64,000 nucleotides of DNA from Zantedeschia hybrid cultivar (Eukaryota > Streptophyta > Magnoliopsida > Alismatales > Araceae): NCBI GenBank assembly GCA_030544215.1, contig JARZZO010000008.1, positions 17,562,614 through 17,626,613 of the forward strand. The letters are read 5' to 3'. Shown here in pieces: positions 1 to 11,800 of the stretch. The position numbers and the translations under genes are program-made. Position 1 is the stretch's first letter. Every line of letters starts with the position of its first letter. The notes under the pieces are model-generated. The model was not told the origin of the DNA. It did no database searches and saw nothing but the letters and a program-made list of their open reading frames with translations.

Positions 1-104
1 AGGATTACAAAGAAAGACAAACCTTTAGCATATAGTCAACATTCTTATTGTTATATGGAAGACCATGATAACTGGAATGCCATTAATGTCACAGGGAGGC
101 AGAC

Positions 105-2357
105 CTGGACAGTTCTCCCTAGATAGTCTCCTCTTCTCTCCTTGTCAATAACAGACTGTATTCAGGAACAACCATAAAAAGGAAGTGATTACTAACCAAA
201 GCAAGATCAAATCAACATGATATTCCTAAAAGAAAGGCATCGTCATACCTGGTATATCTTCCCAGTAGTAATATTGTTATCCCGAGTTAACTTAATATCT
301 AGGAACCTCTCATAGTTTCCAAGATCCAAGTCCACCTTCATAACACAACCAAGGGTTAAAATATATCTAATAATATGACATGGCCATTTGGCTGAAAGAA
401 AGGGAAAAAGATCAATCTATAAACAATGTTTGAACATTAAAAACTGATGTACCTAACATGTTGTGTATTTGAGAATAATGAGTCGTAAACAAAAGAAAAG
501 ATTCAAATTAGGAAAAAATATTCATTCTGAAAGGCTGTGTTCTGTGTTCCATCAATATACATATATATATAAACAATCATTCAATGCCATAGCCAATTAC
601 CTTGCACCATGAACATAACCATAAAAGGAATATGTCAAACACAATGACAGTTGGTGATAAAACAAAGACATATGTTTACTAGCCTAGGGCAAGTGGGCAA
701 AAATCATTAGCAACGCAAATAACTACCAGAAATTTGAAACAGTGAATATAGAAAGTTTTAAAACATGAAGAATAAACAAACTTCAGACAGCCCACTACCT
801 CGCCTCCATCGGCCAACACAAACACCTCCCCATGTTCAAATGGAGACATTGTTCCTGCATCAGTGTTCAGGTATGGATCTGCACAAGAGCAATTTGTCCA
901 TAAGCTCTAGGGATTAATTGCCATAAGATCAAGTCTAAGCAAGAAGAAACTTCGTGTCATCATTTTATTGCACCTAAAACTTTGACATAGAACAGACTTT
1001 TTGTTGAGATATACATGCGACTAATTTGGTGTGGCATGCAGCTGGGGTTTATTACAGAAGCTCGCTGTGCAAATGAGCCCCTCAGCATGGCCCTAAGGAG
1101 GGTCTAACCCAGCTCCCCAGCAAGGTGGAGGGGACCTTCCGCAATTACTTTAGAGCAACAAAATTTCAATATAGATACTCTAAATACTAAATAAGCACTT
1201 TAAGCACTGAAATAGAATAGGTTCATACACAAACCGAGCACTTGTTAACGCACTAAAATATGTATCCGATTTGATGTTTCTAGGTACATAATAAACACCC
1301 ACATCCCATAACAGTCCCAATGATGGAGACACAGTCCATCCAAGTTCAATGTTTTGAATCAACGTAGGTGCCATCAGACCGCATGATAATTTTCATTTCA
1401 TTTCCCTTTTCCTAGACTACTAAAAACTTCACAGAGAGGAGAAAAGAACCAAGCTTTCTAGTGGAGGAGAAGCAATGCTGAAAGTTTTACAAGATTTTCC
1501 ATGAGCTAGTAGGCCTTTCGACTTTCCCTGAACAAGACAACACCCAACTCCAGTCACAGACACTCTAGAGATTCCTAAATAGGGAAAAAATGGCAAATTT
1601 ACAATCCATTAGGGGAGCCGCAAGCATCAGCCTTAAACAAATAACTCTAAACAGCAAAAACACCATTTGTGAAACACAAACGGGTTTAAGTCAAGAGGCG
1701 GAGTAATTAACATGGGTAATGTCAATATATAAAGGTCAAAGAGAAAAAGGACTCCTGTCAAAAAAACTGTGTAAGAAGGAGGACGTTTACAAAGATCCAA
1801 ACAGATAAGAAGAAACAAGTGGAAGGAACAGGATACACCCAAAAGGCCGCTCAAACCAAACAACCAGAAACCGGACGCCACCCCCGCGCCCCACCCAACC
1901 CCCCAACAACCCAAAAGAGAAAGGTAGGAAAATAAACAAGGCCAGAGAGAAGAACACAAAACAAAAAAGGAGGTCGCTTTAACGCCCCGAATACGTCGTG
2001 AACGAGGAAGAAACGAGCATGCGCAGCTGTCTAGCTGTCTAGAGCACAAGAAACGCTTGCCGACCCAAGAAGAACAAGAACCCAGATGGTCTAAACATCA
2101 CCATCTCCGGTCCCGCAGTGCAGGACGAACGAAGAGGAGGGAGAAGTGCCGACGGCAGAGACGCAAGAACAGACGCAAACGGGGGAGGGAAGGCAGGGGA
2201 AAGACGGGTGTCGCAAGAGGGGTAGTAAAAGGGACGAACCAATCTTGATGGAAGTGACGCGGAGGCCGCACGCCTTGAGGACGACGCCGATGCTGCTGGC
2301 TGTCACCCCTTTCCCCAGCCCGCTCACCACTCCCCCCGTCACCAGCACATACTTCAT
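105..2357 (-). CDS. CTPS: CTP synthase, N-terminal part (exons 1-4, gene runs off the left edge)
   Basis: CTP synthase makes CTP from UTP, ATP and glutamine in the cytosol, the last step of de novo pyrimidine nucleotide synthesis. Four minus-strand exons fit together in phase: 2357-2240, 878-799, 335-249 and 155-105, each flanked by GT and AG. They encode about 112 residues of the amidoligase (synthetase) domain: the nucleotide-binding loop GGVVSGLGKG (residues 8-17), DPYLNTDAGTMSPFEHGEVF, then VDLDLGNYERF and SVIDKERRGDYLG. The start at 2357 gives the MKYVLVTGG beginning typical of the family. The same frame stays open upstream to 2567, but that part is low-complexity and not conserved. Family members are about 550-600 residues, so roughly four fifths, including the glutaminase domain, is outside the window. 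One oddity: the second exon reads VLADGGE where I remember VLDDGGE in plant and animal homologues. Identification is very secure. Confidence 0.95.
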
Positions 2358-2735
2358 CTTCTCCCCCGGCCAAAAAGGCGCCGCCTTTGCCCTGCTGCTT
2401 CGTCCAACGCCAAAAGAAGAACAAACAAAGACAAAAAAGCACGAAACATGCCGGGCATTAGAACCGCGCTTGCCGAGACGGAAACGAACGCAACAGGAAG
2501 GGACGGAAACAAGGCAGCATGGACAGGCGTAAAGAAAGAGAGATAGCTCACGCACACACGAACGCACACTTCGACCGTAGTGAGAAGCAGGACTCTGTCC
2601 TGCTGCGTCTCTCTCTCTCTCTCTAGCAGTGTATATACGTACGTCTGAGAGTGGCAGCCTCTCTCTCTCTCTCTCTCTGTGGGGAGCCTTCGCCGCCGGG
2701 AAGAGGTACCGGGAGGGGGCAACCGGGGAGAATGG
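2358..2735 (-). promoter_or_regulatory. CTP synthase 5' leader with CT/GA microsatellites
   Basis: This is the transcribed leader inferred between the start codon and the TATA box at 2762-2769. It carries two CT runs on the plus strand (2607-2624 and 2659-2679), which read as GA tracts in the mRNA. A second TATA-like GTATATAC lies at 2631-2638, so a shorter leader is also possible. The transcription start is not observable here. Confidence 0.5.
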
Positions 2736-2761
2736 GGAGGAGGGGGATGGCCAAAGAGGGG

Positions 2762-2769
2762 ATTTTATA
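2762..2769 (-). promoter_or_regulatory. TATA box candidate for CTP synthase
   Basis: TATAAAAT on the minus strand, about 405 bp upstream of the start codon, matches the plant TATA consensus. An inverted CCAAT (ATTGG on the plus strand, near 3003) lies about 240 bp farther upstream. The alternative is the GTATATAC at 2631-2638. Confidence 0.5.
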
Positions 2770-3330
2770 GGCTGCAGCAGCAGTTGAACGTGCTGCTATT
2801 TGTTCGTCTTGGACCCCCCATCCGTTCCTTTGTTACCAGGCCCGCTAGTCTTGTACGCCTCACTAGTGGGGTTATTTATTTGATGACGTTTTTACCTACC
2901 CAACGGGCCGGTTGGGGTTTACTTCGCCGGAAACGCGTAGGGGTCTGTTAACACCTATTTACTGGGATGGTATTTACGACCTCACTGTCTCCTCGGCCTC
3001 CTATTGGCAAGAGGGAGGCCGAGCTGACGTCAATTGACAGTTCACGTTGTCACCTCAGTTATACAGTTGCTAATGAAAAAAAGAGACTTTTATACATTTA
3101 TCCACGTAAACTGTCATAATTTTATGCATATTTGTTATAAATATCTCTGACATTATAAAAAATTCCAAATATATATATATATATATACATACGTTCTTAA
3201 TTTTATTAGAGTTTGACGCGAATTCTCTTGAATTCACCAGAATTTATGAATCCTGGGACATATTCATCCAAAGTCCACAGCATTTTGGCGGAAAGATATA
3301 AGTATAATATTTTTTAATGTATATATTTAT

Positions 3331-3488
3331 AATATGTGGAAATTATAGGACTATATATAAAAAAACCCAATACAAAATTGAGAGTTAACTCTAATATGTG
3401 GAAATTATAGGACTATATATAAAAAAACCCAATACAAAATTGAGAGTTAACTCTAATAAGTGGAAATTATAGGACTATATATAAAACA
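3331..3488. repeat. 62-bp tandem repeat, about 2.5 copies
   Basis: The unit starting AATATGTGGAAATTATAGG begins at 3331, 3393 and 3455, an exact 62-bp spacing. The copies are nearly identical and the third is truncated. Near identity points to a recent local duplication; no function is visible. Confidence 0.9.
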
Positions 3489-3741
3489 TAAATGACTTAT
3501 GACTGTTAATTAGAGGGAGTAAAAAATAACTTCCTTCACAAAGTGAGAGATGGACACTCCATGAAAAATTAACATACGAAGGATGAAAAATAATATCAAA
3601 ATTCTGTCCAAAAGTTTAAAAGTAATATTTGCTGCAATGTCCCCTTCCACCCGCAATCACAGCCGGGGAAATGCAGTGGGTACAAGAATTTTTTTTTTTT
3701 TGAATTCTTTTAAGTCGGCTCTAAGGTCCCTTATTTGGTAG

Positions 3742-3899
3742 TACAGTGCAATGCCCAATTGGATGACTCCAAAAAATCTGAAAAATAAAAAATCGACCTA
3801 ATGAAAAGTGAAAAGTGCCCCTTAGTAATGGGATAAGCTCAATAACAATTTTTGATTTTTCAGATTCTTTTGAAGTGTTCGATCGGGCATTGTACTGTA
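3742..3899. mobile_element. Foldback MITE (dispersed family, copy 1)
   Basis: The ends are inverted repeats, TACAGTGCAATGCCC against TACAGTACAATGCCC on the other strand, continuing inward into a long imperfect palindrome with AAATCTGAAAAAT. The interior phrase 'taagctcaataacaatttttgattttt' recurs, modified, in the copy at 27982-28146. About 158 bp, with no coding capacity. No clear target duplication was found. Confidence 0.6.
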
Positions 3900-5345
3900 C
3901 GGCCGGATAGGATACTTCAAAACCGACCTAAAAAAATCATTTTTTTTTCTTTTACCCATTGCAATACCCTCATTGCGATTGAGAAGCGTTGCAGTAAATA
4001 TTACTCAAAGTCTAATCAATTTTTTCTTAACCTAATCATTCAAAAGAAAGTTTTTTTATTTTTAGCTTGCCACTATGCTTGGCCAAGTCTTACCTTGACT
4101 GTCTTTATTGAATGCAGATGGCTTCAATGGATGATTGGGGGGAACTATCAGAGTCCGTAACATCTGCTGCACCTGTATATGTTTCAGTAGGTCTGAGGTA
4201 AAAGGGGCATCTGGTTCTTCCACTTTTTCACTTTGCTGGTGAGAGGTCACATATGTGAGCAATCGCCTAATGTTGAATGCTCAACTTCAAAACTAGACAA
4301 TTGACACTTGATATTATTTTAAAAGAAAATTACTTGAGTTCTAAAATCACTTGAGTTCAACATTCATACATAAGAAAAAATAATGGAAAAAAAATTGAAG
4401 ACAAATGATGGACTGACAATATTGATCAAGACTACAAAAGTGTCCTCCAATGGGAGGTCTATCCACAACCGTTCTTCAATTAAAAGAGACAAAAGTTTAG
4501 CAGGGGTCCCTCATGGTCTTTCCAATTCCAGGGATCCAGAAATACGAAATCTCTAAATTCTTGACCCTGGCCTCAACTAAGACGGCAGTCAACATTCTCT
4601 TTCTCCAAAGTATCTATAAAATATGTTATCCTCTTTGGACCTACGGCTCAATTTCTTGGCACAACCTTAGCCTGCCGCCGTCCTTATTCTACGTACACAT
4701 TGGATTATTTCTCTCTCCACCTCCGGCCGGGCAGCCATTTTAGGACGCCCAAACGCAATCCTAGGGCTTTTCTTATTAGTGAATGGTATATCTAGGTTTA
4801 ATGATTTTTTTAGAATTATATATATACAAAAGAATGTAAAAAAAATTGTAGAATAAAAGCCGCATGCTATTTAAGGAACCACAGTCTATATATACAGAAT
4901 TCGGCTTATCATCTGCTGTAAACGATCAACTGGTTCTGCACCTACATAGTCCGATTTTTAAAATTTTTATTTTTATTTTTTAAAAAGAGATGAAAAATAA
5001 AAAATTAACTCTGATTGAATTATTTTTTAATATTCATGTGAGGTTGATTTTTGATTTTCATCTTTTTTGGGATCGGACCATCCCAAAAAAAATTACATTT
5101 AAAAAAAAAAATAGAAGACCTAGTCTTTCTCTCTCCTCTAACTCCATTTTCACCTTCTACTATCTTCTCCTTCCGAGTATTAATGTTCCTATTGCAGTGT
5201 GAACCTTCAGGGCAACTTGTCTGGCTGTGCTTATTCACTGATCAATAGTATTCGTCAGGCCGAAGGAAAGCATATTCCAAGATTATGTATATATATTTTG
5301 ACAAACAAAGTGCTTTCCCTCCGTTTCCTACACTTCACATCTCCA

Positions 5346-5348
<3 letters not shown>

Positions 5349-5389
<41 letters not shown>
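5349..5389. repeat. AT dinucleotide microsatellite
   Basis: An uninterrupted run of about 20 AT units. Such loci are usually length-polymorphic. Confidence 0.95.
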
Positions 5390-5393
<4 letters not shown>

Positions 5394-8300
5394 CAGAGCA
5401 TGGACGTACGTATTAAACGAAGAATGGATGGTTGAGAACGGGAATATCTTTTCCTTGTACAGGGAGAAATCTGTATGAACACGACACGTTCTAATGGTCT
5501 TGTATCGTAGCGAATCTCCTTTTCTGGCCTGAACGGTGAAAATTTTCTCCGGGCCACGTACACGTGCCGACACGACACCAACACCGTGCATCCCCTTTCT
5601 CTTTACTGTTTATTTTTTGTTTCCTCTCTATCATCTCACGTGGAAATCACAATTACTGGAAGAGAAATGGAGAACCCTCCGAAGGTTTAGTTTTTTGCCA
5701 ATGGGCAAGGCATGAAACATCAGCGGTGGATGCAGAAGTTTTGTTGAGTGAGGTTATTCGTACAGTAAGTCATAACTATGGTTAGGTCGGTTAGTGGTAG
5801 ACGCAAAAATTTTGTCCAATAAAGTCATTCGGACATTAGGTCATAAGTATGATTGGATCGATGAAATCTTGAACTAAATTATATAAGGTCTTGAGTGGGG
5901 TTCTAGATTAGGTCAGTGGGGTCTCAGACTAAATTACTTTAAATTAGGCCAATATGTTTGACATAATCCAGTGAGTTCCTAAGACCCTACTAAATGAATG
6001 TTGGATCCGGCATTGAGGTCAATAGAGTCTTAACTGGTTATATGACGCCTTGAATTGGATCAATAGAATCTTGGATTAGATCAATGAAGGTCGAACTAAA
6101 CTGCATTAGACTAGATTAATAAACTTGACAAAATCTAATTTAAATTAACACTGAATCCGCCACTGTGAACCACCAAGGTGGGGGAATACCGCGCGGGACA
6201 TCCGATTCCTTCATGGCGAACAATAATAAGAAAATATTGCAATAATAAGAAAATATTGCAACGGGAATATCGCAGTTATGATTGGGCGTTTGAATCGGTG
6301 TTCCCCTTTACTAGGGCAGCAAGTCTGCAAAACGTAGTGCCGTGTTCAGCTCCCTGCAGGGGGCGAGCTGCTCTTGTGAGAAGGCCCTGTACACTTAACT
6401 GCTGGTAGTTAAAATAATGACATAGATAATAAGATATCTAACTATATAAGTATGATTAGAGATTTTATTTAAAAATAAGAATTTTAAATAAGATATAATT
6501 AATAGTTACGATAAGTGAAAGAAAAGAGACGAAAAATCAGACTTGAAAAAAAAATATCTTTTTTTTTTAATCTTAAATCATTCAAATACGAATAATATTG
6601 CTATCCTTATTCTTCGTGACTGTATCTTTTTATGATTTTTAAGTTTTTGAAATGGACTGGATAAACAAATTTTCGTGTACCATTTACATTTAGCCGAGAG
6701 ATGGGGAGGAAAGAGAAAGGGAAAATGAGACGTTTCATAGGAGTTAAGCAAGTCATCTATGAAGTGAAACTATACATGATGTTTGCTGAACCAAATTGTC
6801 ACAAAAAGTTCTTCCCGCCGAACTGTCATGTGGTGTGAAATTTTTTGTATAAATATTTTTTCACACTAAACCGTGAGGGTTCTCACATGCAAAAAGTTCT
6901 ACTTTTATATTAACACGTCTTAAATTAAAATCTATAAGACAATTTGCTTCCTATTTTATGAGACGAAAGAGTCTTGAGGCGGCTGCAAGAACAGGATCCA
7001 CGACTCGATCCACAACAGTTGCGGCCACACCCAACTTGCTTCTGAATGTGACTGCAGTTGGGGGAAAGGAAGAAAGAAAAAGATTGATTGATATATATGG
7101 GCATACACACATATGAAGTGGGAGATAGAAAAAGAAGAAAAGAGGGAGTGGAGAGAAATTTATCATCATATCCTGGAATTCCCTTTCATCAGACTGTTGC
7201 TCATTTGAGAATCATAGTACTGGGTCGATTATTACAGGTGATATTGTCTACCACGTTATGTTCCCACGTTAAAAAAGAGTTAAACCTAGAAGATGCCCAC
7301 TTAAAAAGATCCCAAACATTCGGTCAGGACGAATAAAAAAGAAACTATTATTAAAGATTTGGCAGCCACTTATGGCCGTCAATCTAACCCCATGACAAGG
7401 AATATTTGCTGTCTTCTTCGGATTTGCTTTTTGTTTTGGAAATGCTTTGGTCCCTGGAGATGTCAGACGAGATCTTCCGACGCATAGTGTTGGAGTGCCA
7501 CCATCGATCCCCACATGCAAGGTACGGTCTAGGATTCTCTAACTTTGCATTTGAATTTGGTTAGTTAACGTTTTAAATCTACATGCGTACTTCAAATTCT
7601 ATACAAAATCTTTTAGGTTGATTTATATCTTTATTTCTTAAATATTTTATGCGAGATAAAAAGAAGCTAAGTTAAAAAAGATAACTGATTGAATTCGATC
7701 CACCCAAATAGTTTGACGGTTCATTGCTTTGTCCCGTGCTTTCAGTCTGAGGCCGTGTTTTGAGCAGCTTTCATTTTGGAAGCACTTTTACCTTTCTATC
7801 TAATTATTTTAAAGAAGATATTAGGTGTCGGAAGTCATTCATGCAATTGTATTTTTGCTTCTAACTAAGAACTACAAAGTATAATTTCTTAAATGAGAGA
7901 AAAGTGAGGTTATTAGGAAATAATTGATTTTTGTAACTACTCAAAATTAATTATAACCACTCTCACTTGTTTTTTTCTGTGGGAAAAAGAAAGAGTAGAA
8001 ACTACAAGTGGCTTTCAATTATAAATTTTTCCAAATACTCCCTTAACCCCAAAAGTAGAAACATCTTAAGTTTAACTTAATTCCAAACTTATTATGACAC
8101 GAAACAAATGTTTTATCGTTACATTTTAGTCCAAAATGAAGATAATTTTAAGTTAGAACAAATTAACATTTTTGCAATATACTTGAAATTATCTTTTTCT
8201 TAATCCCAATACAAAAAAAGTTAACGTGAGGCTTGTGATTGATGCTGTGGGAGGCACAAGGTTCACCAAATTTCTTGGTTAGCAAGGTCTAGTGGATGTG

Positions 8301-8798
8301 ATGATTCTAATGAATGATTTCCTTACCAAGTTTATGACAAAGCATTTGGGCAATCCATTGCAGGAAAAGAAGGCACTTGTATAATTAAATTAAAAGACAA
8401 CCATATATGCTTCAATTCGTTAAATCCAAAACAGGAAGCACAGCAAAATTTTCTGAGGTAAAAAAGCTAAATTTCTCTCTCAGTCATCCCTTCACGTGGA
8501 GGGTCCGGACCAGAACTATCAACAGGCCAGCAATATGACCTCTCTGCAGGCCCCATAACCCATTCGGTAGTTGCTCTCACCCACAAGTATAAATACCTTG
8601 TCCCGCTGTACATGGATTTGGCCAGATGCACCTAGAACAACATCCCTGCTTAGATGGACATGATGTCAACGAAATCATCACTAGATTCTTCTAAGATATC
8701 ACTCCCTGCAAGGGCCCTCTTGTTTCCATTTGCAGATTTATGATAACCCACTTGAGCCCTCATCCCTCCCAGCCGACTGCAAGATCTTTAATCCAAGT

Positions 8799-8802
<4 letters not shown>

Positions 8803-8830
<28 letters not shown>
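8803..8830. repeat. AG dinucleotide microsatellite
   Basis: Uninterrupted AG run of about 14 units in intergenic DNA. Confidence 0.95.
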
Positions 8831-11800
8831 GTCATGTTCAAGGTTGCATTCATACTAGGTAAGATAAAAGTGGAGTGCACCGAAAGGATAGGGACTGTGT
8901 TGGGTGGCAGTGTGGTTGTTATAAAGCACCATCGATGGGAATGCATGGCCCCGTCTGCTATGGGAGCAGATCATCTCAGTGCGATCCAAGGGAAGCTCCT
9001 ATTGTCTCTAGTTTACAGTTGATTTCCCTTTTCTTCTGTTTCACATGTGACTTGCTCAATTAGTACCGAGGTTCGACATTGGGTTATCTTTTAAGTACAT
9101 TTGTTGAGCTCATAGAGTAACTCCGACTCGACATTCATACTGTCTAACTTTTTATTAAATAATTAAAAAAACATCTTAAAATGTGATGTCATTTTTTAAA
9201 AATCTACTCATATAAATAACATCTAAGAGTCAGAGATTGTGAGAATTTTTTCCAAGTGAGGTATTCCCATCACCTGTTTGCAGAGTGGAGAGTGTCATTG
9301 GCAGCACTTGGTGGGGAAGATTTGGGGGGCCTGCGCGAGGGGGGCCCGGGCAGGAGGGACCGCCCTCCTCGGCGTCCCCTCGCCTGCAGCGCACATGGAA
9401 TGATTCGATCAGATACCCCTCCTCCCCATCCCCACACCACACCGCGCTCCTTATTATTGCAGGAAGTAGCGCAGGGGCACCGGCCAAACCACCGGAAACA
9501 GTTATCAGTTGATTCCTGCCAAAAAGCGCTTTAATTTTTATGTGAGGGGATCCGGATCCGATGCAGCAGGGTTAGGTTTCCCCTGGGCGACCTTAATTTG
9601 TAGCGTGTGGGGGTGGATCTTCTCGGGGAGTGGTCCGGGTCCGAGCCATGAGTCCCGACACGTGACCAGCTAGTTGCCGGGTCCCCCATGTTAGTCCAAA
9701 ATAAGATTCAATGAAGAGAACCTTTTCCAACTAGTCTGTTAATTTGGATTGTATTCTTTTTCTTATCCTTTGTCATCTTCAGTACAAAAACAATTAGCAG
9801 CCAGACTAACTCCTTTGACTGAGCCATAGGTCAGAAGAGATCTGTTGGATGGCATCAGACGTCGGCTAAAGCGGACTCCAAGCTCTCATTAGTGGTAAAT
9901 GAGGAGCCTTAATTGGCGTCAGTTCGTGGAACTGATGTCAGCTTAATTGGGAGCTGGGAGTGGAGCTGATGACATCAAGTTAATTTCATGAGCGTGGAGA
10001 AAAACGGAGTTAGAAGGAGAAAAAGGATCCTCTAACGTGACAATTAAGCATTGATCCATTATATCTTATTTTCATTTAGTATTTTTCGTGTTAAGAGTAG
10101 AAGTCAGACGATTAACTTCTAAATGGAAAAGTTCTTCCAAACACTCCTGAAACTACATTTATTCGGATTCTAAAGTCGAGATATCTAAATTAGGACCAGA
10201 TTTGCAATAGATAGTGGTTGTTTTACTATCCGAGTTAACTGAAAGGAATCTGAGAGGAATCACTGTAACACCTACACCTATCTACTCTACCACAGTTATC
10301 TTGCCTGACATGTTGAGCTTTCAGTGTACATTTTCTAGAAAATTCTAATCAATGAGATGCATTTTCAAGTTTTAATATATATATATATAGAGAGAGAGAA
10401 AGAGAGAGAGATAGATAGATATAAAGGACTCATGAAAATGTGAGCGACTAAACTTATATTCCAAGTTGCATAAACCCCCAATTTTTTATAACTTTTAGTC
10501 ATGTAGACAGTAAAAGAAAAAAAAATACCGGTGAGACAAATATGGCCAATCGCTTAAGACATATTTTTAACAGTATTTTATATATACCAATATATTTTTT
10601 ATGTACATACATACATTCTTTCCTAATGCTATATAGATGTACCTGTCTTGCAGCTATCTATTTGTCTGTAAATTTCTAGAAAACTAGATTTTGGTTAGAG
10701 TTACGCTCTTCACATTAGCATTGACATCTCATACATGCCGAGTGCAGCCAACTCTTAATTTAGAAGTCTAATGTTCTATTCTTAGTTAGAGTCTAAAAAA
10801 CTCTCTTTAAGATATTTAGCTATGATCCATAAGATTATTTCCTTTGACGATTAAGTACTGGATTTGAATTTCTCACCTAATTAGGCGGAATGATGATCAA
10901 TTTGGAATTATTTCTAATTCTGGAGGATCCCTCAAGTTTTACTTCTGATCAACTGTAAATATTTGTACCAGTTAAAAAAAATACTTATTACCTTGTTGAA
11001 ATTGGATCACCTGGTCCTGGATCACTTCCTAGATCTTAAAAGTTTATTGGTTAAAACGTACAAGTAAATCCGCTTCGGAAAGACTTAATTTCCATCATGT
11101 GCCACACTGAAAAGTGTGGAACGTCATTCACTCTTCGATTGTACAGCTGGCCGTGTGGCAGTGGAAGCGTAAAAAAGGGCTGTGTTCACGCCAGGAGGAG
11201 GAGGGATAATAATAGCAAGAAGCAACTTGCCCGATCCATTGCCTTCTCAGCCGTACGTGGAGCCCTTGTGGCATATGTACAGTGTACACACACCTTCAAT
11301 GTGAAGATACAGGATATCTATGTGTAGCCCGGCCAAAGCCTTGCAAGGTGTTCAACTCTTCGCCCATTGCCTTTCGTCAGACGTGAGGTAAGCAGCCAAC
11401 GCGGCTCCACCTAAGCAGCTCAAACAGGCAGATGTAAGAATTGGGCACGGGTTTGCTGGCTGGAGACGTAGAAACGAAAGCATTTAATTTCGGTAATGGT
11501 AAGAATACTGAGAAGGTTTTGCAGGGGATAAAGCGAATTTTGACAAAATGGGAGAGGGCTTTGGTCGAGATCGTACGGCTACAGAAGCACTTAAACCGGA
11601 CCGAATGTTGTTCTTGGGCAGTCGTATCCGAGATACTGAGTCAGATCTAAGTCTCATACATCCGAAGATCCATTTCGAAGCCGACACCTGTTGAAGAGTA
11701 GTTAGTCTCACATCAAAAAATTATAATGAAGTACTTTTAACTTTTATATCGGAGTAGGATCCTTCCAAGATCTTTAGGGAGTTTTATTTGCAGAAGACGA

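Larger units (their letters stand above)
2946..8802. other. AT-rich intergenic DNA without a supported gene
   Basis: No ORF here shows a recognisable domain, codon bias or splice-consistent extension. It holds a 62-bp tandem repeat (3331-3488), a foldback MITE (3742-3899), a probable decayed relative of that MITE near 4945-5085, an AT microsatellite (5349-5389) and a short direct repeat of ATAATAAGAAAATATTGCAA at about 6223-6261. Around 5750-6160 there is a degenerate series of 'gaccTtgaattagatcaat'-like phrases of unknown origin. Confidence 0.6.

Noticed and set aside
2091..2567. CTP synthase start upstream at 2567
   Set aside because: The extra 70 residues are low-complexity and CT-repeat derived; the family begins at MKYVLVTGG.
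9230..9534. Small proteins in the GC-rich patch at 9.3 kb
   Set aside because: Three overlapping frames are open together, as expected from base composition; none has a domain or signal.
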